A DNA stretch of 64,000 nucleotides from Paenibacillus sp. FSL H8-0048 (GCF_038002825.1 NZ_JBBODF010000001.1:1302001-1366000), one strand, 5' to 3'. Counted from the stretch's first letter, positions 43,374-52,274 are shown. A program made the numbers and translations. The notes: generated by a model not told the origin, from the letters alone.

Positions 43374-45239
43374 CTAATGCTTCTCCGGGTAATTCTCACG
43401 AACAACCGGGTGACGTACGGTTACAAGTGTCCCCTGCCCCTGCCCGCTCTCAATCTGGATGCCGTACGGCACTCCGTAGGTCAGCCTGATCCGCGCCTGC
43501 ACATTCAATATGCCATAGCCGCTTCCTGCGCTGCCTGTTCCAGCCATTTCCGCCTCTGTACGCTCTAATTCTTCCGTAACTACCGCTTCAAGCCGCCGCC
43601 TGAGCTCCTTCAGCTTATCTTCAGACATCCCAGCGCCGTCATCGCGTACGGTAAGGTACAGGTCATTATCCCGTTCCACAACAGCTATGGAGAGGTGTCC
43701 GGGGCCGCGGCGCTCCTTGATGCCGTGATAGATCGCATTCTCCACCATCGGCTGCAGCAGCAGCTTAAGCACATACAGCTCCTGTAAGTGCGGCTCCACT
43801 TCAATGGAATAGGTCAGCTTGGTGCTGTAACGGACATACTGAATTTTCAGGTAGCTGACGATATGCTCCAGCTCATCGGAGAGCGGTATGATATCGCTCC
43901 CTTTGCTTAAGCCCAGCCGGAACAGCCTGGAGAGGGACTGGACCACCTCGGCGATATCCTCCGCTCCCTTGCTGCGGGCCATCCAGTGAATCGTATCCAG
44001 GGTATTGTACAGAAAATGCGGCTTGATATGCGCCTGAAGACTGCGCAGCTCCGCCTCACGCTTTTGCCGCGCCTGAAGCTCGGTCAGGGATAGCAGCCGG
44101 CCAATCTGGGCCAGCATCGTATTGAAGCTGCGGCCGAGCAGCCCGATCTCATCGGAACGGCTGCCCCAGTAGCGGATCGTCAGATCGCCGGACTGCGCCT
44201 TGCTCATGAAGGAGGCCAGTTGCCCGATAGGACGGGAGATCGAATAGGCCAGATAGAACGAGGCGGTCATGCCCAGCATACAGACCACAAAGACAAAGGT
44301 GACAACATTGAACGTAATCTCGCGGATTCCATAAGCCGACTCATCCATCGGGAACACGCCCATCGTGGTCCAGCCGGTAAACGGCGAGGTCCGGTAGATC
44401 AGCTGAAGCTTACGCCCGTCTACCGTCTCCGAGGTAATGCCCGAGGACTCGGTGAACAAACCTGCCGGAATAGTACGCATCAAAGGGTGCTGCGGCGCGT
44501 AAATCATCTCTCCGCGATTATCCACCACCGTCAGATATCCCGTCTTGCCGAGCGTGACATCTCTGGCCGTCTCCGCGATTACCCGCAGCTTCAGATCCAC
44601 CAGCACCACGCCCTGCACCACCTGCGTCTCAGGATTCACAATGGCCCGAACGGCCGAGACCACCTCGCTCTCTTTATAGTCCACATGGGACCTGACCGCA
44701 CGGCCATACGGATGCCCGACAATCAGGAAGATCCCCTTATTCTCAGCAGCCTGCTTGTACCAGGTCTCCTCCGTCAGCCTTGTACCGGAACGGGTATACA
44801 TCTCATTGCTGATGAAACCGCCTTCACGGTTAACCAGCATAATGCCGGCAATCTCGGAGCTCAGCGTAGTGAAGCCCTGCAGGAATTTGCGGATATTGTA
44901 TTCCGCCGATTCCCCGTTGCCTGCGGCGGGGTCCGGCTGTGCCGGAACCGTCGTCTCTCCCTTCAGGAACTTCTGGACGCCCGGATCGAACGAGATCAGG
45001 TATGTGATTTTCTGCAGATTCTCTACATCACTCTCTATGGCCGTATTCACCTTGCGGATGAGCTGCATCGTGTTCTCGGTGCTCTGCTCTTCCACGATCC
45101 GGTCCACCGTCCAGCCAATCAACAGCCCCAGTCCAATGGAAGGCAGAATGCTAATCAGCAAAAAGTGAATAATCAGCTTATAGCGGATAGGCATATTATT
45201 CAGCTTCAGCTTCTCCATCGTCACGCCGGACTTGCGCAT
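43374..45239 (-). CDS. Sensor histidine kinase of the YesM type
   Basis: 621 residues from the ATG with GGGGGAG six bases upstream. First helix KLIIHFLLISILPSIGLGLLIGW, a Cache-like extracytoplasmic domain of about 230 residues (VNTAIESDVENLQKITYLIS, VGHPYGRAVRSHVDYKESEV), second helix VVTFVFVVCMLGMTASFYLAYSI, a HAMP domain (RPIGQLASFMSKAQSGDLTIRYWGSRSDEIGLLGRSFNTML), the phosphorylation helix with LQAHIKPHFLYNTLDTIHWMA, and an ATPase domain (LLLQPMVENAIYHGIKERRG, VRDDGAGMS). It sits between the binding protein and the response regulator. Confidence 0.94.
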   Translation of the reverse strand: MRKSGVTMEKLKLNNMPIRYKLIIHFLLISILPSIGLGLLIGWTVDRIVEEQSTENTMQLIRKVNTAIESDVENLQKITYLISFDPGVQKFLKGETTVPAQPDPAAGNGESAEYNIRKFLQGFTTLSSEIAGIMLVNREGGFISNEMYTRSGTRLTEETWYKQAAENKGIFLIVGHPYGRAVRSHVDYKESEVVSAVRAIVNPETQVVQGVVLVDLKLRVIAETARDVTLGKTGYLTVVDNRGEMIYAPQHPLMRTIPAGLFTESSGITSETVDGRKLQLIYRTSPFTGWTTMGVFPMDESAYGIREITFNVVTFVFVVCMLGMTASFYLAYSISRPIGQLASFMSKAQSGDLTIRYWGSRSDEIGLLGRSFNTMLAQIGRLLSLTELQARQKREAELRSLQAHIKPHFLYNTLDTIHWMARSKGAEDIAEVVQSLSRLFRLGLSKGSDIIPLSDELEHIVSYLKIQYVRYSTKLTYSIEVEPHLQELYVLKLLLQPMVENAIYHGIKERRGPGHLSIAVVERDNDLYLTVRDDGAGMSEDKLKELRRRLEAVVTEELERTEAEMAGTGSAGSGYGILNVQARIRLTYGVPYGIQIESGQGQGTLVTVRHPVVRENYPEKH

Positions 45240-45260
45240 CACAGGCTCCCCCTCTGCCGC

Positions 45261-46274
45261 CTATTTGGCATAATAATTGTCCACATTCTGCCGCGTGACC
45301 ACATCAATTCCGGTATCTACAGAATCAGGGACAGGCAGGGGCTTGTTGTTGGCATAGGCTTCAGGATCAGCCTCCAAATCACGGTGCAGATGGAACAGCT
45401 CGGTCAGCGACCAATACCCCATATTCCAGGTGCCCTGAGCCATGGTTGCGGCAATCTTGCCTTCCTTCACCAGATCGAGTGTGCCCTTATCCGTATCGAA
45501 GCTGATAATCTGCGGAACCGGTCCCCTGCCCGGGGCGGCATCCACGGCTTCCGCGACCCCGATGCCTCCATTACTTTCTGTGGCAAAAATCCCGGCCAGC
45601 TGCGGATACCACACCAGCAGCTGCTCGGCAGCCTCCCTGGACGCCACCTGATCTCCCCGCCCATCCTTCACCGCCACCAGCTTCATCTGCGGGTACTTGT
45701 TGCGGATTGTATTCGTGAAGCCGTCTGTCCGCTCCTGATGATTATGCTGATCCGGTGTGGTGATAATGGCGACCTCGCCCTTGCCGCCGGTCAGCTCGGC
45801 CATCTTGTCCGCCGCCTTCGTTCCGGCATTATAATTGTCCGTTCCCAGGAAGGAATACGCCTTGCTGCCCTCAGCGCCCGAATCAAACAGCACTACCGGA
45901 ATGCCGCTCTCCACAGCCTTGTTGATCGTCGCTGTAAGCAGCTTGGAATTCACAGCCGAGATGGCAATTCCCGCCGGCTTCTTGGCGATGGTCTGCTCCA
46001 GCACCGTCATCTGTTCACTCGCGTTGTGCTGGGTGGAGCCGTGATACTCGACGGATACATTTAGCTCCTCTGCGGCGTCCTCGAAGCCCTTCAGCACGCT
46101 TTTCCAGTAATCAATGCCGATCTGGAACGTAACCATCACGTATTTGTCCTCAATATTGCCGCGCAGTCCGGTAGTCTCCCACGGGTCTGCCGCATTCCCC
46201 TGCTGCTTGTAATTCAGCACATAGAGCACAAATATGCCGATTAACAGCACGTAGACGAGCCCAAGCTTTTTCAC
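45261..46274 (-). CDS. Membrane-anchored sugar-binding protein, probable co-sensor of the kinase
   Basis: 337 residues from a GTG with AAGGGG eight bases upstream; the longer frame starts within that site. One N-terminal hydrophobic helix (LGLVYVLLIGIFVLYVLNY) has no lipobox, so the protein is tethered rather than released. The rest is a type-I periplasmic binding fold: FQIGIDYWKSVLKGFEDAAEELNVSVEYHGSTQHNASEQMTVLEQTIAKKPAGIAISAVN, then VLFDSGAEGSKAYSFLGTDNYNAGTKAADKMAELTGGKGEVAIIT. It is the first gene of the sensory operon. Membrane anchoring and position suggest ligand sensing for the kinase, as in known Firmicutes three-component systems. Confidence 0.9.
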   Translation of the reverse strand: MKKLGLVYVLLIGIFVLYVLNYKQQGNAADPWETTGLRGNIEDKYVMVTFQIGIDYWKSVLKGFEDAAEELNVSVEYHGSTQHNASEQMTVLEQTIAKKPAGIAISAVNSKLLTATINKAVESGIPVVLFDSGAEGSKAYSFLGTDNYNAGTKAADKMAELTGGKGEVAIITTPDQHNHQERTDGFTNTIRNKYPQMKLVAVKDGRGDQVASREAAEQLLVWYPQLAGIFATESNGGIGVAEAVDAAPGRGPVPQIISFDTDKGTLDLVKEGKIAATMAQGTWNMGYWSLTELFHLHRDLEADPEAYANNKPLPVPDSVDTGIDVVTRQNVDNYYAK

Positions 46275-46416
46275 ATATGTAACCCCTTTCATAACGATGA
46301 ATGCCGAAAGCCTTGGTTCCCCAGGTTCTTCCATCTATGTCCAATCTAGTCTACTGGCTTGGCAGCCGTTCCGTCAATTACGTTACTGGGCCTGTAGTTA
46401 AAAACTCGTTAGCTGA

Positions 46417-46435
46417 TACGACATTTTATGTCGTA
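46417..46435 (+). promoter_or_regulatory. Perfect dyad upstream of the zinc-ribbon gene
   Basis: TACGACAT-TTT-ATGTCGTA. It lies in the gap between divergent genes, 57 bases before the zinc-ribbon ATG and just ahead of a TATACT box (46446-46451). It is a plausible operator for an unidentified dimeric regulator, but the -35 on that strand is poor. Confidence 0.45.
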
Positions 46436-46491
46436 CCGCTTGTTCTATACTGGACAGGTACCATCAATTCAATGAAAAGAGGATTACAAGA

Positions 46492-46680
46492 ATGTCAAAA
46501 ACCAAACGCGGACGGGTACTTTGGACCCTTCCATCCCGTGGACGCGGCACCTGCCCGGTCTGCGGGTCTACCCGAATTAAGCTGCTCTACACCAAAATAA
46601 AATCCGACGGCACCGCCCTAAAGGTCTGCAAGCGCTGTGATAAAGCTACGCAGGTTAGAGTGGACGCAGCAAGCCGGTAA
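46492..46680 (+). CDS. Small zinc-ribbon protein
   Basis: 62 residues with two CxxC pairs, CPVCG and CKRC, spaced 28 residues apart, the layout of a treble-clef or zinc-ribbon. The basic start (MSKTKRGRVLW) and basic rest fit nucleic-acid or ribosome contact. Ribosome site AGAGGATTACAAG. A 143-base gap separates it from the WYL gene on the same strand, so they may be separate units. Function unknown. Confidence 0.75.
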   Translation: MSKTKRGRVLWTLPSRGRGTCPVCGSTRIKLLYTKIKSDGTALKVCKRCDKATQVRVDAASR

Positions 46681-46823
46681 AATGACGCAAGGATGCCCCC
46701 TGCTTTATGCTTTGTGCATGGATGCAGCACAGCATCCTTGTTTCTTGCCGGGAACGGTCGCACTGGCCTTACAAGTCATCACCAGCTATACTGGAGGCTT
46801 ACAGAAAGGAGCGGAGCCATAGT

Positions 46824-47738
46824 ATGAGCCATATTCACCGGATTCAGTGGTTTGACCAGCAGATCCGCCAGCTTGCTTATCCGAACAGCATTAAGCTGGC
46901 GGAGCAGTTCGAGATTTCCAGGCGCCAGGCGCAGCGGGATATTGAATACCTGACAGAATCCCTCCGGGCTCCGCTCCAGTATGTAGCGAAGCATCGCGGA
47001 TATATATACGAGGATAATAGCTTTTTGCTGCCCCATCTGTACATTACGGACGAGGAACAACGGGTTCTTAAATATCTGGCTTACCGGTATAGCCACTATG
47101 ATTATGAGAATGCCCAGAGTATCCGCAAGGTCGGGAGTCTGCTGGAGCGGTTCACGGAGCAGCCTCTTACGGATAGGGAGCTTAAGCTGCCAGTCTTTGA
47201 AGTGAATGCCCGCCGCATACAGATGATGGAGATGCTGGAGCAGGCGATCCTGGCCCGCAGAGTGGTCCATGTTCTCTACCGGAACGGGCAGGACACTCCG
47301 CAGGAGCTGTACCTCTGCCCCCAGCAGCTAAGCCGGCGGGTAGAGGAAGATTATCTCGTGGCCGCTGTGGAGGGAGATGGACGGAGTGAGTATTTCAGCC
47401 TGTTCGGCATCCGCCAGCTAACCCTGACCGGCAGGGTCTTCATACCTGGAGAGGATGGCCCTACGGCACCGGCAGAGCAGACCAGACCCTTGAAGCCATT
47501 TACGGCAAGAATCCGTATGAACGGAGTGCCTCAGGATAACTCTTGGGGTGGTTATCGGCTCCGCGCTGCCTCTGATGAGGTCTATGAGGTTGATTTTTAT
47601 GATACCAGCGCGTTTATTGCCCATTTGCTCCAGGCCGAGTGGAATGCCCTCCTGTCCCCAAAATGGCTGAAGGACAAGCTCCGCAGCATCTGCGATGCAG
47701 CAGTGAGACGGCTGAATGAACAGGAGAATGAACAGTGA
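46824..47738 (+). CDS. WYL-type transcriptional regulator with N-terminal winged helix
   Basis: 304 residues; the ATG has AAAGGAG well spaced upstream, while the longer open frame has none. The N-terminus is a DeoR/HTH-11-like winged helix (IQWFDQQIRQLAYPNSIKLAEQFEISRRQAQRDIEYLTESLRAPLQYVAKHRGYIYED). The middle (MLEQAILARRVVHVLYRNGQDTPQELYLCPQQLSRRVEEDYLVAAVEGDGRSEYFSLFGIRQLTLTG) is a WYL-like domain, a ligand- or nucleic-acid-sensing fold, and the C-terminal piece is a WCX-like extension. The stop overlaps the next gene's GTG by four bases, giving a tight three-gene cassette with two proteins of unknown function. Confidence 0.87.
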   Translation: MSHIHRIQWFDQQIRQLAYPNSIKLAEQFEISRRQAQRDIEYLTESLRAPLQYVAKHRGYIYEDNSFLLPHLYITDEEQRVLKYLAYRYSHYDYENAQSIRKVGSLLERFTEQPLTDRELKLPVFEVNARRIQMMEMLEQAILARRVVHVLYRNGQDTPQELYLCPQQLSRRVEEDYLVAAVEGDGRSEYFSLFGIRQLTLTGRVFIPGEDGPTAPAEQTRPLKPFTARIRMNGVPQDNSWGGYRLRAASDEVYEVDFYDTSAFIAHLLQAEWNALLSPKWLKDKLRSICDAAVRRLNEQENEQ

Positions 47739-48742
47739 GCAAACGATCCAGCGTAATTCTTGACGTTCAGATGAAGCGCGAATCCAAATCTTTTACCGAT
47801 GCGCTCTATGCTGTAGTAACTGCTGCCGGTTTATTCGAGGGTCCAAAATTCATGCTCTCCGGGCTAAGCGGCATGGCCTTCAAATTCACCGTACACGAGA
47901 AGCTCCTCCCATTGTCAGTTACGGCTTATGGGCAGTGGGGCATAGATCATAGTGCAGCCGTCGATAACCTCGGCATCTTCTTCCAATATGACGGCGGGAG
48001 AACCAGACATGCTTCGTTCGGGGAGTACCAACGGCTCGCCACTGACAATGTGAAGCAGAGTCTGGACTGCGGCCGGGCCTGTATCTACTGGATACCTGAA
48101 TTCGGTGTGATTCATGGTTATGATGAGGACGACCGGGTATTCTATGTGCAGGATGGCTGGTCTGGCGAGACACAGGTTGTGCTGTATGATAACTTCGGCC
48201 TTAACTTCACGCCCTTCTGGTTTTGCCACTATGTGGGGGACGGGGTGAACATTCCGCTGAAAGATGCTGTGCTGGAGTCGCTGCGGCTTGCGCTGGGGGA
48301 TTGGGATACGCCTTATAAAACACTGCCCGACTTAAGCATCGCTTCAGGCCGCCTCGCCTACAGTTTCCTGACCCGGGCGCTACAGCAGGGCGGGTTCGAC
48401 AGTAACGGCGCTGTCTACATCCTTGAATCCTTCCAGACATCGCGGACCGAGATCTCTGCTTATCTGCGGAAGGTTCAGTCCGTATTACCGGGGCTGGAGG
48501 AGGTTCAGCGCTTGTATGCTGAGCTGGTGGAAGGGCTGAGGGATCCGCTCGCGGCTGCGATCTCAGAGAAGAACAGCGGCAAGCTGTTGAACCAGGAACA
48601 GCTTCCGTTCCTCTGCTCTGCTTTGAAGAAGGCTTTGGAGCTGGAGGAGCTGGCGATGCTACAGGTTGCAAAAATTTCTGGTCAGTACCCGGACCTCAAG
48701 CGGTCCACACTGCCAAGATGGGGGGTGCATACCGCACGATGA
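47735..48742 (+). CDS. BtrH-N/C39-like fold protein of unknown function (copy 1)
   Basis: 335 residues, GTG start overlapping the WYL stop. Landmarks are FTDALYAVVTAAGLFEGPKFMLSGLSGMAFKFTVHEKLLPLSVTAYGQWGIDHSAAVDNLGIF, then IHGYDEDDRVFYVQDGWSGETQVVLYDNFG. This reminds me of the BtrH N-terminal domain/peptidase-C39-like fold: a GLSGMAF block followed by an xxGYDE...FYVxD block. The papain-type Cys that would be catalytic is not visible. The C-terminal 150 residues are helical. The gene is paralogous to its downstream neighbour. Family assignment is tentative. Confidence 0.7.
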   Translation: MSKRSSVILDVQMKRESKSFTDALYAVVTAAGLFEGPKFMLSGLSGMAFKFTVHEKLLPLSVTAYGQWGIDHSAAVDNLGIFFQYDGGRTRHASFGEYQRLATDNVKQSLDCGRACIYWIPEFGVIHGYDEDDRVFYVQDGWSGETQVVLYDNFGLNFTPFWFCHYVGDGVNIPLKDAVLESLRLALGDWDTPYKTLPDLSIASGRLAYSFLTRALQQGGFDSNGAVYILESFQTSRTEISAYLRKVQSVLPGLEEVQRLYAELVEGLRDPLAAAISEKNSGKLLNQEQLPFLCSALKKALELEELAMLQVAKISGQYPDLKRSTLPRWGVHTAR

Positions 48743-49740
48743 ATAGCCAACATAGTATGCAAGCTTCAGGTGCGGCGGATCAGCCGCGTGTGCCGCTGGC
48801 TTCTTCTTTTGCCGATGCCATGCATCAGGTCCTGTCAGCCAAAGGCTGGTTTACGCTGTCGAAGCCGATGCTGGCCGGAATGACGGCCTTATGTTTCCGA
48901 CTGTCCGTGCACAGGCAGCTTCACCGTGAGTCGCCAACAGCCTATAACTGGATGGCTGAGCACACAGTGGCTGCTGATCTGATCGGGATCGTTGCCTCAC
49001 AGGCGGCCGGGTTTCATTTCATGCCTACGTTCCCGCTTTATCAGAAGCAGGCCATTGCTGCAATCCGCCAATCCCTTGAGCAGGGCACTGGGGTGGTCTG
49101 CTGGAAAGACCGTTTCGTAGTGATTAGCCGCTGTGATGATGAACAGAAGCTTTTCTATTACCAGGAAGAGGCTTCTGACCCGGAGCGGGAGCTGCCTTAC
49201 GATCAATTCGGAAAGAATGAAACGCCATATTGGTACGGTCAGATCTATGAAGGCCAGATCCAAAAGGATCTGCTTCAGGTGATCCGAGAGTCCTTCATTC
49301 AGGCGGTGTACAAGGCAGAGGTTCATGATCCGATGCTGCCGGAAGCGCAATATGCCTGTGGCCTCAAAGCCTATGATGCTATGCTCGAAGCTTTGACGGA
49401 CAAGACCTATGATGCTGCCGGAGCCTATGAGACGCTGTTCTTCTATGCAGGCATGAAACAAGATACGGCAGCCTACGCAAGGGAGGCCAGCTTATACTGG
49501 CCCGAACTCGAAGGCATTGCCGAACATTATACGGTTCTAGCCGCTGTCTATAATGAGCTTACAGACGCTCTTAACGGGAGGCCGGCGCAAGCTCCAGAGG
49601 CCCCATGTTCCATTGATGCTGAGAGTTTGCTGCCGCTCCTTCGGGAAGCCAAACGGATCGAGACCGCAGCGATCCAGTCCATCCGCCATCTGCTGCGGGA
49701 GCCGATCGAGAACCGCTTCCATGATGTGGGGCTGCGTTAA
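48739..49740 (+). CDS. BtrH-N/C39-like fold protein of unknown function (copy 2)
   Basis: 333 residues from the ATG that overlaps the previous stop (ATGA); a GGGGGGTG lies about 11 bases before it. It is a diverged paralogue of the preceding gene: FADAMHQVLSAKGWFTLSKPMLAGMTALCFRLSVHRQLHRESPTAYNWMAEHTVAADLIGI aligns block by block, and VVISRCDDEQKLFYYQEE with LPYDQFGKNETPYWYGQI matches the second block. The helical C-terminus also corresponds. No catalytic residues are obvious in either copy. Probable partners or a heterodimer; function unknown. Confidence 0.7.
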   Translation: MNSQHSMQASGAADQPRVPLASSFADAMHQVLSAKGWFTLSKPMLAGMTALCFRLSVHRQLHRESPTAYNWMAEHTVAADLIGIVASQAAGFHFMPTFPLYQKQAIAAIRQSLEQGTGVVCWKDRFVVISRCDDEQKLFYYQEEASDPERELPYDQFGKNETPYWYGQIYEGQIQKDLLQVIRESFIQAVYKAEVHDPMLPEAQYACGLKAYDAMLEALTDKTYDAAGAYETLFFYAGMKQDTAAYAREASLYWPELEGIAEHYTVLAAVYNELTDALNGRPAQAPEAPCSIDAESLLPLLREAKRIETAAIQSIRHLLREPIENRFHDVGLR

Positions 49741-49755
49741 GCCCCGGCGGAGTGC

Positions 49756-51573
49756 TCAGAACATTAGAGACTCCGCGTATTTCTCCCCTTCCAGCAAATC
49801 ATATTCGACCAGACGATAGTCATTCAGCAGCGCCTGCTGCTCCGGGGTTAGCTCCTTCAGAATTCCGGTATCCCCCGGCCCGATTAGCACCTTCTTGCTG
49901 AGTCCGGGAATTTCCGCCTGCACCTGATCCAGAAGCTTGTAGAAGGCTGGCAGAGGCTGCCCGGATAACCGGAAGACCGCGGGTCCGAGGAATGCCGGGC
50001 TAAGCGTACCAAGCGGCTCCTTCCCGATCTCAAAGTTAGCGAGTACTAACAGCTTCGTCTCATGCTTCAGCCTTGGCTCCTGATCCCAGCCTGCTGCGGT
50101 ATAGATCCCGGCGCTAAGCGCGGGCAGATGATCTCCCCAGAATACCGCTATGGTTGGACGCTTTATCTTCAGCAGCTCCTGCTGGAGATAAGCCATGGCC
50201 TCGTCTGTCAGCTTGGTGTCCTGTACATAGGTTTCCAGCTCATCCTTCTGCTCCGCCAAGCCGCCCTCTACGGTGATAGTGTTCGGTCCGTTCACGCCCT
50301 TGACGAATGGAAAATGATTCTGCATCGTCACCAGGTGCAGGAATGCCGGGCCCGATGCCTCTTGAAGCTGCCGGACCGCCTCCTGTACAGCCGCCTTATC
50401 CGAGACATACCCCTCTGGGGTTAAGCGGTCAGCGTCCGGCAGATCCTTCTCACTTGTGAAGCGGTCGAAGCCCAGCACCGGATAGACACGGTTCCGGTTA
50501 TAGAAGGTCTCATCGAACGGATGCAGCGCCAGTGCCTCATACCCTCTGTCCTTCAGAATACTGACAATCGAAGGCAGGGAGGACATTTTGACAATGCGCT
50601 GTTGATAAGGAATCGTTCCATCGCCCAGAAAATACATCGATAGCCCTGTCAGAGCTTCGAACTCCACATTAGCCGTATTGCCGCCGAATTCCGGGGACAG
50701 CAAATAACCGGACGGTGTCTGGCCCGCCACCCCATGGATGAATTTGAGCGGATCTTCACTAAGCGTATATCCGGGCAGCCGCGTAGGGTCGAAGAACGCC
50801 TCATTCATCATAAACAGAATGTTCGGCTGTTCCTCCGGCGCAGCCTCCACCTGCACATCCGGCAATGCCGAATACTTGGCAGCCACTGCTTCAACCGCTT
50901 CACGGCTGTAGCCCTCCGGCTTGTCCATCAGGCTCTGCCGCAGATTCCCCGCGAAAGCATATACGAATCCGTTCTGTGTATAATTCACCTTCTGATTCCA
51001 GAAGATATTCTGATAGCTCATTGCTGCAACCACAGGAGATTGACCGGTGACCAGCACCAGAAACCATGCGCTGAGCCCTACAGAGATTCCCGCCAGCGTC
51101 ACGCGCAAGGACAATCTGATCCGGTTTTTCGGCAGCTTAATGATTGCAAGGACCAGGCCGGCAACCACCAGAGCTGCGGCCCCTATTGCAAGCGGAGAGA
51201 TCATCCCGCTGGTGATTTTACTCATCTCACCGGCATTCTTCAGCAGCATCAGATCCCACGGAAACAGCGGTTCACCTCTTGTAGCCAGCTTCTGATCACT
51301 GGCAATCCCGAGCAGCACGAACAGCGACGAGACCACTGCCGGTCCCGCATACGCGTTCGGTACAATCACTGAGCTTAAGAGCAGGATGAAGAAAATAAAC
51401 AGACTTCCAGTACAAAACAGCCAAGGATAAGCGCCGACCCACTTTAACGCATGAAGCACATCCATCCGAAATGAAGCAGCCTGCAAAAACAAATTCAACC
51501 CAAACCCTAAAACCAGCAAAATGATCAATAAATACATCAAACGCTTCGATGGCAATAACCGTGACAAGTTCAT
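49756..51573 (-). CDS. Lipoteichoic-acid-synthase-like sulfatase-fold membrane protein
   Basis: 605 residues. Five N-terminal helices (LMYLLIILLVLGFGLNLFLQ, WLFCTGSLFIFFILLLSSVI, AGPAVVSSLFVLLGIA, LAIGAAALVVAGLVLAII, VTLAGISVGLSAWFLVLVTG) precede an extracellular alkaline-phosphatase-like domain: PNILFMMNEAFFDPTRLPG, SPEFGGNTANVEFEALTGLSMYFLGDGTIPYQQRI (the GGNTANVEFEALTG nucleophile region, Thr as in LTA synthase), FLHLVTMQNHFPF, and IAVFWGDHLPAL. It probably transfers glycerol-phosphate from lipid to a glycolipid or wall polymer. Single-gene unit. Confidence 0.9.
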   Translation of the reverse strand: MNLSRLLPSKRLMYLLIILLVLGFGLNLFLQAASFRMDVLHALKWVGAYPWLFCTGSLFIFFILLLSSVIVPNAYAGPAVVSSLFVLLGIASDQKLATRGEPLFPWDLMLLKNAGEMSKITSGMISPLAIGAAALVVAGLVLAIIKLPKNRIRLSLRVTLAGISVGLSAWFLVLVTGQSPVVAAMSYQNIFWNQKVNYTQNGFVYAFAGNLRQSLMDKPEGYSREAVEAVAAKYSALPDVQVEAAPEEQPNILFMMNEAFFDPTRLPGYTLSEDPLKFIHGVAGQTPSGYLLSPEFGGNTANVEFEALTGLSMYFLGDGTIPYQQRIVKMSSLPSIVSILKDRGYEALALHPFDETFYNRNRVYPVLGFDRFTSEKDLPDADRLTPEGYVSDKAAVQEAVRQLQEASGPAFLHLVTMQNHFPFVKGVNGPNTITVEGGLAEQKDELETYVQDTKLTDEAMAYLQQELLKIKRPTIAVFWGDHLPALSAGIYTAAGWDQEPRLKHETKLLVLANFEIGKEPLGTLSPAFLGPAVFRLSGQPLPAFYKLLDQVQAEIPGLSKKVLIGPGDTGILKELTPEQQALLNDYRLVEYDLLEGEKYAESLMF

Positions 51574-52274
51574 TCACTCCTAACTGTTAAAGGAGTAGTA
51601 TACGCCTTTTAGCTTAAAACCGCCTTAAAATTCAGCATCCAATTGGGTATACCCTCTATTTTTCTCCTGTTCCACTAGGATTTGGGGAGGAAAAGTACGC
51701 TTGCTGGATACCCCCTCTTCAAAAAAAGCTATCGACGAAGTTGCTAAAGGATAACAAGTGGAAAAACGTATCTTAATATTCCTGATTTTACCGATTTTGT
51801 TGAAGCAGTTGGAAAAACTACATCTATTCAAGCGGGTTAGGCTCTTTTAAAGGAAATCCGGTTCAACAAATGCTATTTTTCCAACTGCTTCTCGATCAGC
51901 CTTCTTCCGCCCATCAGTAAGTGGATTTTTTCCAACTGTCTCCGCTTCTCAAAGCACTCAATAGTGCAATGAGCCCGCAGTCCGTCCCTCCCAGCAAAAA
52001 AGAGAGCAGCATCCAAACTTCAGACGCTGCTCTCTTCTATATTTTCTACTCCCATCCCAGCGGGATAGACTGAATTTGTAATATACACTCAGGGTGAAGT
52101 GGCGGAAGAGAAGTTTGAACTGTAGGAGCGATAGCGTTCGCCTTTAGGTTTGTATTTCTACTGCGGACAGCAGTTTAAATCAGGAAATACAAACCTAACA
52201 GCGGCCGGAAGTCAAATCTTCTTTGCAGCCACGGATAACCCCTGAGAGGGTTTTACCGCATCAAGATATCTAGC
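51574..52274. repeat. 700-base non-coding stretch with several inverted repeats
   Basis: No credible gene. It holds a 16-bp inverted repeat GAAGCAGTTGGAAAAA (51802-51817) / TTTTTCCAACTGCTTC (51876-51891), a related AGTGGATTTTTTCCAACTG at 51919-51937, a terminator-like hairpin (52000-52036), and a 14-bp inverted repeat TAGGTTTGTATTTC / GAAATACAAACCTA (52145-52158 and 52184-52197) enclosing CTGC/CAGCAG. The AGTGGATTTTTTCCA string recalls the repeat at 19436. Confidence 0.7.
52000..52036 (-). terminator. Terminator-like hairpin downstream of the aldose epimerase gene
   Basis: AAGAGAGCAGC / GCTGCTCTCTT, 11 bp perfect with a 15-base loop, with a T-run on the minus strand. It is 240 bases after the epimerase stop, so its transcript may include the 52145-52197 hairpin. 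Confidence 0.7.

Noticed and set aside
44220..46064. 614-codon plus-strand open frame
   Set aside because: It is antisense to the sensor kinase and binding protein; the composition is His/Arg-rich and no ribosome site is seen.
50734..51372. 212-codon plus-strand open frame
   Set aside because: It lies opposite the LTA-synthase-like gene, which has full family motifs on the minus strand.
51574..52274. Prophage remnant or small IS
   Set aside because: No open frame, transposase motif or direct-repeat ends; only inverted repeats are seen.
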